A DNA stretch of 20,316 nt. Source: Micavibrio sp. (GTDB lineage: Bacteria; Pseudomonadota; Alphaproteobacteria; Micavibrionales; Micavibrionaceae). Under the pieces are notes generated by a model. The model worked only from the letters and a program-made list of their open reading frames with translations. It made no database searches and was not told where the DNA came from. Below, piece by piece: positions 1 through 6,678 of this stretch. The number at the start of each line of letters is the position of its first letter. The stretch's first letter is position 1. Where the stretch lies: assembly GCA_027051315.1 (NCBI GenBank), contig JALTZE010000073.1, forward strand, positions 1 through 20,316, in the 5' to 3' direction. The position numbers and the translations under genes were made by a program.

Positions 1-759
1 CTCTATATGTTCATCTATGCCAAGATTATTTTTATAGATTTTTTCATATAATGAAGTGTCTGGATTTTCTTTTGTGAATTCTTTTAATTTTCTTCTTTTA
101 GCTATTATGTATTTTTCTATTGCTTCTATGAATTGTTGTTCATTTACTGTTATAGCAAGTTTATTGATAGCAAGAGATATCTCCTTGTTATGTGAATTGT
201 TTGATAATATTTTATTTTTTGCTTTAATTAACATATTGTTAGATTGCTCATCAGATATTATGTCAAAATTAGGAGGTATGTTTGCTTCAAGGGGGAAGCG
301 ACTTAATATTGACTGACAAAAAGAATGTATTGTCATAATCTTTAATCCGCCAGCACAATCAATGACTTTTGCAAATAATTTTGGTGCTTCATCTAATTGT
401 TCTTTTGTTGGGTCAACTCCGAGTAGTGAACCTAATTTGCATCTTAGTGAATCTTTGTCAATAATGCTCCAATCTGCTAATATTTTATTTATTCTTACTG
501 CCATTTCTGCGGCAGCAGCTTTTGTAAATGTTAGACATAATATTTTATGGGGGGCAGTTCCTGATAGTCCATTTTGGCGTGGTAATAGTAATCTTATTAC
601 TCTTTCTGTTAAAACTTTGGTTTTCCCTGAACCTGCTGATGCTCCGACCCATACTGATGCATCTGGGGTGCTTGCTTCTATTTGTGGGATGGATGGGTCA
701 TTATTTTGCTGGGTGTTACTGCTATTTTGGTTATGTGTCAGGATATTTGCAGTTGTCAT
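1..759 (-). CDS. addA: Double-strand break repair helicase AddA, N-terminal part (cut by window edge)
   Basis: This is the start of the UvrD-like helicase-nuclease subunit of AddAB, which unwinds and resects DNA ends for recombination repair in the cytoplasm. The reading frame is open from the ATG at 759 to the left edge, giving 253 codons. Visible helicase motifs are Walker A GASAGSGKT (about residues 39-47), LTFTKAAAAEM (about 76-86), as in motif Ia, and MTIHSFCQ (about 142-149), as in motif Ib. The start overlaps the addB stop as ATGA, and a GGAG ribosome binding site lies 7-8 nt upstream, so the two subunits are translationally coupled. The rest of the helicase and the C-terminal nuclease lie outside the window. 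Family assignment is firm because of the motifs and the addB neighbour. Confidence 0.95.
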   Translation of the reverse strand, partial: MTTANILTHNQNSSNTQQNNDPSIPQIEASTPDASVWVGASAGSGKTKVLTERVIRLLLPRQNGLSGTAPHKILCLTFTKAAAAEMAVRINKILADWSIIDKDSLRCKLGSLLGVDPTKEQLDEAPKLFAKVIDCAGGLKIMTIHSFCQSILSRFPLEANIPPNFDIISDEQSNNMLIKAKNKILSNNSHNKEISLAINKLAITVNEQQFIEAIEKYIIAKRRKLKEFTKENPDTSLYEKIYKNNLGIDEHIE

Positions 760-3700
760 GATATATCTCCATTTATATCGGCCCATTCTTTTGTTCTGGC
801 TAGGTGATTATATTCAAGGTAAGCATTGGTTTTTATAGAAGATAGATTAGGGGTTGCGTAATAAGGTGTTTGCTCATTTGCAAATTCTGTTATTAGGGTT
901 TCAAGAGCCTCTTTTGCATCTGATATGACTTCTTGAACCTTATTGTTGTTTTTTTCATTATCTATGGAGGTGATTTCACCGCTATTTTCTTTGCCACTTA
1001 CTTCCCAGATTTCTAGTGATGCTATTTTTGGGTCATGAATTTCTTTGAACCCACCATTTTCAACTATTAACCCTGTTAATGGTAATTGGGGTTTCCTTCC
1101 TGATATAATTTCTTGTTTTTTTGGTGGAGTGCCTGTTTTATAGTCAATTATCGACAGTTGCCCATCTATTGATAGGTCGATTCTGTCTGTGCGGGCTGTT
1201 AAGGTTATTTTTGCAGTGTCATGACCTACCATTATTGAACCTTTTTGCTCCAGAAGTAGTGGGGTGTATTTTTTTCTTCTATCTTTTTCATTTTCCGTAA
1301 ACCATGATACCATTATATCGAATCTTTGTTTCCAGAATATCCATTTACTTTTTTCGAATAGTTTATTTCCTAAGATTTCAAACGCTATATTTTCCATAAT
1401 TTCTGTAGCGTTATCTGGTAGGGTTGTTTTATTTGTTGTAATAAATCTTTCTAATATTTCGTGGGTAACGTTTCCTAATTCTGCTGCATCGGATTCTTCT
1501 TCGATTTCGTCAAGGCAGTTAAGCTTTAGAATATGTTTTGCATATATTGAATATGGGTCAATCATCCATTTTTCTATCTGTGTTACGGATAATTTTTTTG
1601 GTCTGTTTTTTACAGGAGGGCAGGGAGAAGGTCTTTTAGCTGGCTGTATCTCTTTATTATTAGAATTTAGATATGACAGTAATTTTTTATGATAGTTACT
1701 GTTTATTATTTCAGGATTCATTCCTGCGGCTTTAATTACAGTATCAAGTCTTTGTAGCCATCTTGATGGAACAGATGGAGCGTCCCCTTGTCTTTTTGAG
1801 CGGGTTAGAAATATTTCCTTTGCACAAAAACATGATACAAAATCATGTGCTGCTGTTCCTATTACTCTTTCTGGAGGTGGAAGATTATATTCTTTTTTCA
1901 TGGGGCGGGACATCCATGGGTCTGGCGCGGCTTCCGGCGGCCATGTATTTTCATTTAGTCCTGCTAATATCATTCGGTCTGCATGATATAGCCTTGCTTC
2001 CATAAGTCCTATTATTATAAGTCTTGGATGTGTACCGTATTTTGGTCTAACCATAATGTTTTTCATTAGGGTCTGGATTATATCAAAATATTCTTTTGCG
2101 GTTACATTGGGAAGATTTTGTGACTCTTCGATGAGTTGCGTAAAAAATAGAGAAGCTGCTTGTCCCGCATCACCTGACCATAGTATCTCTGCACCGCTCT
2201 GGTCTTGGGTTGTGGCTAAATCCTCGGCAATTTTTATATGTGATTCTATCCATGATTCCAATGGTTTGGGTGAATCGATAATGAATCTGTTTTGTTTAAA
2301 TATTGGTTCAAGCTGTTTCAGAAAATTTTCTATATGACACGCTATGCTCTTTGTTAGAGGTGCATATTTATCCAGCCTTTTTTGTTCAAGATGTTTGATT
2401 AGACCATTTATTCCTTTTTCATCTGGTGCTTTTCCTCTTAAAAGATATTTCTCAAGAAGGCGTATATCTGACCTGAAATTTTTTGAGATATTTAGACCTG
2501 AAGTAATTTTATGTTTTAACAGGGGAAGGAGAGTTGATGGTGTAAATTCTTCGATTAAAGCTTGCCAAATTAATCTTAGATAGCTCCCAATTAGGGAATC
2601 TGAGAGATTGTACCCCCCTGAGTCGTCTATATTTATATTCCATCTTTTTAAAGATGCCGCTACTCTTCTTGCTAAAAATCTATCTGGAGTTACAAGGGCG
2701 CATATTTTGTCAGGGTCTTCTAAAGATTCTCTCATTAATATTGATATTAGAGTCGCTTCATCTTGTTCATTTTCGCATTCAATTTTTAGTATATCTTTCT
2801 TTTTTATTTGTTCTTTGAAGTTATTTATATGTATGTCTTTCCATTTATTTATGGTTTGGCTAGGGCGCATTATTTCTGATGCAAGTATTTTATGGAATTG
2901 TTTATTATATTGTTTGTGCCAATTTGGGTTTGTTTCTTTGGCTTCATATTGCCATGTTTTGACTTTTTCTTTGTCTATTCCTATATGATTAAGTAGATTT
3001 TTTATAGCATATTGAGGGTGAGTTGGTTCAAGAAATTGCCATGATTCATTATCAATATTATCATCAAGTGCAGGTATTATAACCATACCTTCTGGTAGGG
3101 AGGATATTGTTTTAAGCAGGTTGGAAACAGCGGGTATGGTTCCTGTTGAACCTGCTGCTATTATAGGGGTAGTTGAAGGGTTTTCTTGCCAAAAGTCGGA
3201 TTGAGCTTTTAATATGCGGTTTCTTCTATCTGCGGCATCTATTACATTATGTTCTTTTAAGATTTCTGGCCAGCTTGTGCTTAATATTTTTAGGAAATTC
3301 AGAGTTATTTGCCAATGTTCTGAGAATTCTTCTGGAACTAATTTATCCATGTCGGCAAGTGAAAGATTTTCTGCGTATATTTGGTCCATTAGCTTACATA
3401 ATGCTGCTGCAAGTTTTATGGCTTGTGATGTATTTCCTGTGTGTTGGGGAAGTTTCTTGATTAAGGTGGCAAGGAGAAGTTGCCTTCTTAAATCAGATAT
3501 GGCAGGGGGTATTTCTATTATTTTTTTGTTATTATTACTTCCACTTATTCTAAGTTCTAGCTCTTCTGCATCTAAATCGCCGATAGGATACATAGAGGGA
3601 AGTATGATTGTTTTTCCTTTGGTGATTTTTAAGAATGCGTTTCTTAATTCTCGGCATGCTCTTCTGGTTGGAAGTAGTATTTTTATTGCGGAAAGATTTT

Positions 3701-3788
3701 CTGTTTTACCGCCGCTTATATCCATAACGCCTAGAGCAAGGCTTTCGGTAAAATTCCAGTCGGCTGGTATGTTGTATATGTTACCCAT
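756..3788 (-). CDS. addB: Double-strand break repair protein AddB
   Basis: AddB is the second subunit of the AddAB helicase-nuclease; it contributes a nuclease and DNA scanning. The protein is 1010 residues from the start chosen here. The N-terminus has LLPTRRACRELRNAF, typical of the family. The middle has ARLYHADRMILAGLNENTWPP, of inactivated-helicase type. The C-terminus has a PD-(D/E)XK nuclease: TDRIDL, then IIDYKTG (about residues 880-886), then QLPL. I see none of the C-terminal cysteines that hold the iron-sulfur cluster in Bacillus AddB. An ATG at 3800 gives four more residues, but the one at 3788 has a GAGG site 6 nt upstream and aligns better with usual AddB N-termini. The start overlaps the upstream nucleotidyltransferase by 8 nt, and the stop overlaps addA. 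Confidence 0.94.
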   Translation of the reverse strand: MGNIYNIPADWNFTESLALGVMDISGGKTENLSAIKILLPTRRACRELRNAFLKITKGKTIILPSMYPIGDLDAEELELRISGSNNNKKIIEIPPAISDLRRQLLLATLIKKLPQHTGNTSQAIKLAAALCKLMDQIYAENLSLADMDKLVPEEFSEHWQITLNFLKILSTSWPEILKEHNVIDAADRRNRILKAQSDFWQENPSTTPIIAAGSTGTIPAVSNLLKTISSLPEGMVIIPALDDNIDNESWQFLEPTHPQYAIKNLLNHIGIDKEKVKTWQYEAKETNPNWHKQYNKQFHKILASEIMRPSQTINKWKDIHINNFKEQIKKKDILKIECENEQDEATLISILMRESLEDPDKICALVTPDRFLARRVAASLKRWNINIDDSGGYNLSDSLIGSYLRLIWQALIEEFTPSTLLPLLKHKITSGLNISKNFRSDIRLLEKYLLRGKAPDEKGINGLIKHLEQKRLDKYAPLTKSIACHIENFLKQLEPIFKQNRFIIDSPKPLESWIESHIKIAEDLATTQDQSGAEILWSGDAGQAASLFFTQLIEESQNLPNVTAKEYFDIIQTLMKNIMVRPKYGTHPRLIIIGLMEARLYHADRMILAGLNENTWPPEAAPDPWMSRPMKKEYNLPPPERVIGTAAHDFVSCFCAKEIFLTRSKRQGDAPSVPSRWLQRLDTVIKAAGMNPEIINSNYHKKLLSYLNSNNKEIQPAKRPSPCPPVKNRPKKLSVTQIEKWMIDPYSIYAKHILKLNCLDEIEEESDAAELGNVTHEILERFITTNKTTLPDNATEIMENIAFEILGNKLFEKSKWIFWKQRFDIMVSWFTENEKDRRKKYTPLLLEQKGSIMVGHDTAKITLTARTDRIDLSIDGQLSIIDYKTGTPPKKQEIISGRKPQLPLTGLIVENGGFKEIHDPKIASLEIWEVSGKENSGEITSIDNEKNNNKVQEVISDAKEALETLITEFANEQTPYYATPNLSSIKTNAYLEYNHLARTKEWADINGDIS

Positions 3789-4488
3789 TATATACCTCAT
3801 TTATCTTTATTAGGTCTTCTGGAGTACTTATATGATGCCAGATATTTGGGTTTATTAGGGCTGATAATTTATTTTCTTGTTCCGCTTTTTTCATGAGTTC
3901 AAGAAAGGAAAAGGGAGTATCTGGAGTATTGTTGAAAAGGCGAGGGTGGGCTATTCTTATCCCTGTAAACATATATGAGCCAGTTTTATTGGGGTTAAGA
4001 TGTGGTTTAGTGTTTATAATATCATAGTCGCCAACTGCTTTTGATGTTGTGATTTTGTCTATGTCTTGGAGCAATAAAAGCAAATCTGAATTTGTGTCAT
4101 ATTTATTTATTAATTTTGTGATTGTTGATTCTGATTTATCTTCCCAAAAGGCATCACCATTTATAATTATAAATGGCTTGTTATCGAAATTATCTAGTGC
4201 TTTTTTAATTCCTAAACCTGTGTCTAATATATCAGGTTCATATGAAGTTCTGATTCTTGGTGAATCTATATTCGATAGAAAATCTTCTATTATTTTATTT
4301 TTATAATGGGTGTTTACTGTTATTTCAGTAATTCCAGATTTTTTTAATTTATCAATAATATGGTGAATGATGGGCTTTCCTGCTATGGAAACCATAGGTT
4401 TTGGAATTTTATTAGTATAGGGGCGGAGTCTAGTTCCAAAACCTGCCGCAAGAATAAAAGCCTTATCTATTTTTTCTTTTTTGCTCAT
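3781..4488 (-). CDS. Sugar-1-phosphate nucleotidyltransferase, MurU-like
   Basis: This 235-residue protein has the nucleotidyltransferase N-terminus FILAAGFGTRLRPYTNKIPK (about residues 11-30), the nucleotide and metal-binding loop of the NTP_transferase family. GKPIIHHIID and the IINGDAFW segment follow, the latter holding the metal-binding aspartate. Size and synteny fit MurU, which in many alphaproteobacteria makes UDP-N-acetylmuramate from MurNAc-1-phosphate and sits between amgK and addB. Here the gene overlaps tsaE by 26 nt upstream and addB by 8 nt downstream, so the AmgK kinase gene expected next to it is absent. Substrate is therefore inferred from position and family. Another hexose-1-phosphate nucleotidyltransferase role is possible. 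A CAGGGC site precedes the ATG. Confidence 0.85.
   Translation of the reverse strand: MSKKEKIDKAFILAAGFGTRLRPYTNKIPKPMVSIAGKPIIHHIIDKLKKSGITEITVNTHYKNKIIEDFLSNIDSPRIRTSYEPDILDTGLGIKKALDNFDNKPFIIINGDAFWEDKSESTITKLINKYDTNSDLLLLLQDIDKITTSKAVGDYDIINTKPHLNPNKTGSYMFTGIRIAHPRLFNNTPDTPFSFLELMKKAEQENKLSALINPNIWHHISTPEDLIKINEVYNG
3795..3798 (-). promoter_or_regulatory. Ribosome binding site GAGG deciding the addB start
   Basis: GAGG on the minus strand sits 6 nt before the ATG at 3788. The alternative ATG at 3800 has only a weak AAAGA-type site, so the downstream start is preferred. Confidence 0.6.
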
Positions 4489-4903
4489 TTATTGCCCTGA
4501 TATTTATGATTCTTTGAATCATATCTGAGCTTTGAGTTATATCAATGCGAATATGCTTATTTGGTAGAAGATATCCCAATCTTTCAGGCCATTCTACCAA
4601 AGTTATAGAATCTGATATTGCTTCTTCCCAATTTAATTCCCATATTTCTTCGGGGTCTTCTATTCTGTATAAATCATAGTGAAAAATATTATCGCCATAT
4701 GTTTGTACGAGTGTGAAGGTCGGGCTTGGTACTTCTTCTTCTGGATTATTTGTAAGTTTTCTGATAAGGGCACGGGCAAATACAGATTTGCCTACGCCAA
4801 GATTACCATACAAGCATATGACATCGCCTTTTTTTAAAGATGATGCAAATTTATGAGCTATATTTATTGTTTCTTTTTCACTATTTGAGATATATGATGT
4901 CAT
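4463..4903 (-). CDS. tsaE: tRNA threonylcarbamoyladenosine synthesis ATPase TsaE
   Basis: TsaE is the small ATPase that works with TsaB and TsaD to form t6A37 in ANN-decoding tRNAs. The 146-residue protein is of normal length. It shows Walker A GNLGVGKS (residues 33-40), SPTFT (60-64), HYDLYR (75-80) and LVEWPER (about 102-108), all diagnostic of the family. It is the first gene of the minus-strand cluster, with the nucleotidyltransferase starting inside its 3' end. Its start is only 25 bp from a divergent reductase gene, so the two promoters must overlap each other or the coding starts. A TAAGATA stretch upstream is a weak ribosome binding site. Confidence 0.95.
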   Translation of the reverse strand: MTSYISNSEKETINIAHKFASSLKKGDVICLYGNLGVGKSVFARALIRKLTNNPEEEVPSPTFTLVQTYGDNIFHYDLYRIEDPEEIWELNWEEAISDSITLVEWPERLGYLLPNKHIRIDITQSSDMIQRIINIRAINEQKRKNR

Positions 4904-4928
4904 AGTTATCTTACATAAGGGTTTTTAA

Positions 4929-5948
4929 ATGGATAATCAAGAATTTGAAGAAAGAGATGTTGTAATTATTGGTGCTGGGCCTGTAGGTTTGTTCGCGATT
5001 TTTGAATGTGGAATGTTAGGGCTTAAATGCCATGTTGTAGATGCTCTAGACCATATTGGAGGGCAATGTGTGGCTTTGTATCCAGAAAAGCCAATATATG
5101 ATATTCCTGCTTTTCCAGAAATAGAGGCGGCAAATCTAATTCAGAGGCTTGAGAAACAATCTGAACCTTTCTCTCCTATTTATCATTTAGGGCAGCAAGT
5201 TATTGATATTCAAGGATTAGATGGTGGTGAATTTTTGGTGGTGACTTCAAAAGGAACTCAAATAAGGTGCAGATGCGTCATTGTGGCTGCTGGGGGTGGG
5301 GCGTTTGGTCCTAATAAACCACCGCTTGATAATATTGAAGATTTTGAGGGTAAATCTATTTTTTATTCATGCAGATCAAAAGAGCAATTTAGGGGCAAGA
5401 ATGTGGTAGTAGCAGGTGGGGGAGATAGTGCCGTTGATTGGGCTTTATCACTTTGTGATGTTGTTGAAAATCTCTATATAGTACATAGAAGGGGGAAATT
5501 TAGAGCTGCCCCTGAATCTGTAAGGAAACTTGATAAGTTATGTGATGATGGGGTAATAGAAAAAATAGTTCCGTACCAGCTTAAATCTCTTGAAGGTAGT
5601 GATGGTATATTAAAATCTGTTATTGTGTCTGATATTGATGGTAATGATAGGTTGATATCTGCTGATATTTTACTGCCATTTTACGGGTTATCAATGGATA
5701 TTGGACCGATTGCACAATGTGGTATAGAAATTGATAGTAATCATGTAAAAGTAAATAAAACAACTATGGAAACAAATATAAAAGGGGTTTTTGCCATAGG
5801 TGATGTTGCCACATATGAGCATAAACTTAAACTTATTCTGACTGGTTTTGCTGAGGCTGCCTCGGCTGCTCATAGTGTTTATAGGCATATTAATCCCGAT
5901 GTGGAGATGCATATGGAATATAGTACAAGCAAGGGGGTTGCTAGTTGA
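4929..5948 (+). CDS. Ferredoxin--NADP+ reductase, thioredoxin-reductase-like type
   Basis: This 339-residue FAD enzyme passes electrons between NADPH and ferredoxin or flavodoxin in the cytoplasm. The FAD-binding GAGPVG (residues 15-20) is followed by GGQC-ALYPEKPIYDIPA (about 44-60), a signature of the Bacillus YumC / Rhodopseudomonas FNR group. The NADPH domain has GGGDSA (163-168) and HRRGKFRA (186-193), and the C-terminal FAD motif is IGDVA (290-294). It lacks the CxxC redox pair of true thioredoxin reductase, which separates the two families. AAGGG 7 nt before the ATG supports the start. The last codons overlap the TTG start of the following exported protein, implying coupled translation. 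Confidence 0.93.
   Translation: MDNQEFEERDVVIIGAGPVGLFAIFECGMLGLKCHVVDALDHIGGQCVALYPEKPIYDIPAFPEIEAANLIQRLEKQSEPFSPIYHLGQQVIDIQGLDGGEFLVVTSKGTQIRCRCVIVAAGGGAFGPNKPPLDNIEDFEGKSIFYSCRSKEQFRGKNVVVAGGGDSAVDWALSLCDVVENLYIVHRRGKFRAAPESVRKLDKLCDDGVIEKIVPYQLKSLEGSDGILKSVIVSDIDGNDRLISADILLPFYGLSMDIGPIAQCGIEIDSNHVKVNKTTMETNIKGVFAIGDVATYEHKLKLILTGFAEAASAAHSVYRHINPDVEMHMEYSTSKGVAS
5931..5937 (+). promoter_or_regulatory. Ribosome binding site AAGGGGG deciding a TTG start
   Basis: A strong purine site lies 7 nt before the TTG at 5945, inside the 3' end of the reductase gene. With the signal peptide that begins exactly at that TTG, it supports the unusual start codon. Confidence 0.7.
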
Positions 5949-6466
5949 AGTTAATTATTTTTCTATCATTATTTTTATTTCTTCCTTTTGTGGTTTATGC
6001 TCAGGTCAGTGTGGATGACAGAATGAATATTGACCTTGAAGCAAAATTTAAGAAAGATAAATTTCCGATATCCGATATTAATAAAAATCAGAATCCTATT
6101 CCTAATATATCTATAAAAGGAAAAGATATAACCAGTGATGTAGATAATAGTAAATATAGTGATAATCCTATATGTGGAAGAGTTCGCAATATGGCTTCAT
6201 ATAGTGTGATGGGGAGTGTTGCTACGGATTATGATATTCTTGCTGATGGAAGTAAGGGAAGGCATCGTTCTAATTTCAGAATTCCAGCAGGAGAATTTGC
6301 AGAATTTTGTACAAAAGGACCTTTTTATGATGGTAGGAGAATTGAACTTACTATACGTACATTGGTTCCTATATTTTCTTGCTATACCAAATTTGATAAA
6401 GAAATTGTAATTATAGGCAGCAAAAAAGTTGATGGAAGTTACGAAACAAAAGCCATATGTGAATAA
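5945..6466 (+). CDS. Exported four-cysteine protein of unknown function
   Basis: I do not recognise a named family. The 173-residue product begins with a clear signal peptide, KLIIFLSLFLFLPFVVYAQ, with likely cleavage after Ala19, so it should be periplasmic. Residues 21-73 are polar and rich in Asp, Asn and Lys, probably a linker. The rest looks like a compact domain holding all four cysteines (77, 122, 146, 172), spaced suitably for two disulfides. Notable segments are NPICGRVRNMASY, RHRSNFRIPAGEFAEFC and FYDGRRIELTIRTLVPIFSC. The TTG start overlaps the reductase stop as TTGA and has a strong ribosome binding site. Whether the exported protein and the cytoplasmic reductase share a job cannot be told from sequence. 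Confidence 0.8.
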   Translation: MKLIIFLSLFLFLPFVVYAQVSVDDRMNIDLEAKFKKDKFPISDINKNQNPIPNISIKGKDITSDVDNSKYSDNPICGRVRNMASYSVMGSVATDYDILADGSKGRHRSNFRIPAGEFAEFCTKGPFYDGRRIELTIRTLVPIFSCYTKFDKEIVIIGSKKVDGSYETKAICE

Positions 6467-6514
6467 GAAGTGAATTATACATAACCCATATAAAAATATA
6501 TGCCTACTGGTTAG

Positions 6515-6674
6515 TAGAATCTTGGGTTGTTGAATGGTTGGTAGAGATGTGTGTGGAAAAGTATTATTTGGTGTGTTAATCGTTTAAATTCATAGATAAT
6601 AAGATATACAGTGAAATCTATCTACCGATAGAATATTTGGTTATTAAGATATTATACTAGAATCTTAGGTTGTT
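6515..6674. repeat. Near-identical 17-bp direct repeat in a convergent intergenic region
   Basis: TAGAATCTTGGGTTGTT at 6515-6531 and TAGAATCTTAGGTTGTT at 6658-6674 differ at one base and are 143 bp apart. Between the convergent genes ending at 6466 and 6679 I see no credible gene, no structured RNA and no good terminator. Both copies contain GAATC, a GANTC site of the kind methylated by CcrM in alphaproteobacteria, but that motif is common. Confidence 0.5.
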
Positions 6675-6678
6675 TATT

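Noticed and set aside
362..838. 158-codon plus-strand ORF
   Set aside because: It is antisense to the addA N-terminus, whose minus-strand frame carries Walker A and other helicase motifs.
3214..3813. 199-codon plus-strand ORF antisense to addB
   Set aside because: It lies wholly opposite a well-supported AddB gene, has no family motifs and reflects strand-shadow composition; other long antisense ORFs (1264-1692, 6983-7498) were rejected for the same reason.
6570..6590. CtrA-type site near the divL-like gene (TTAA-N-TTAA)
   Set aside because: The two TTAA half-sites are spaced 4 bp, not the 7 bp of the CtrA consensus, and TTAA is frequent in this AT-rich DNA.
6467..6678. Small RNA or terminator between the two convergent genes
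   Set aside because: Only a weak CATAT/ATATG hairpin without a proper T-run is present; nothing supports an RNA gene.
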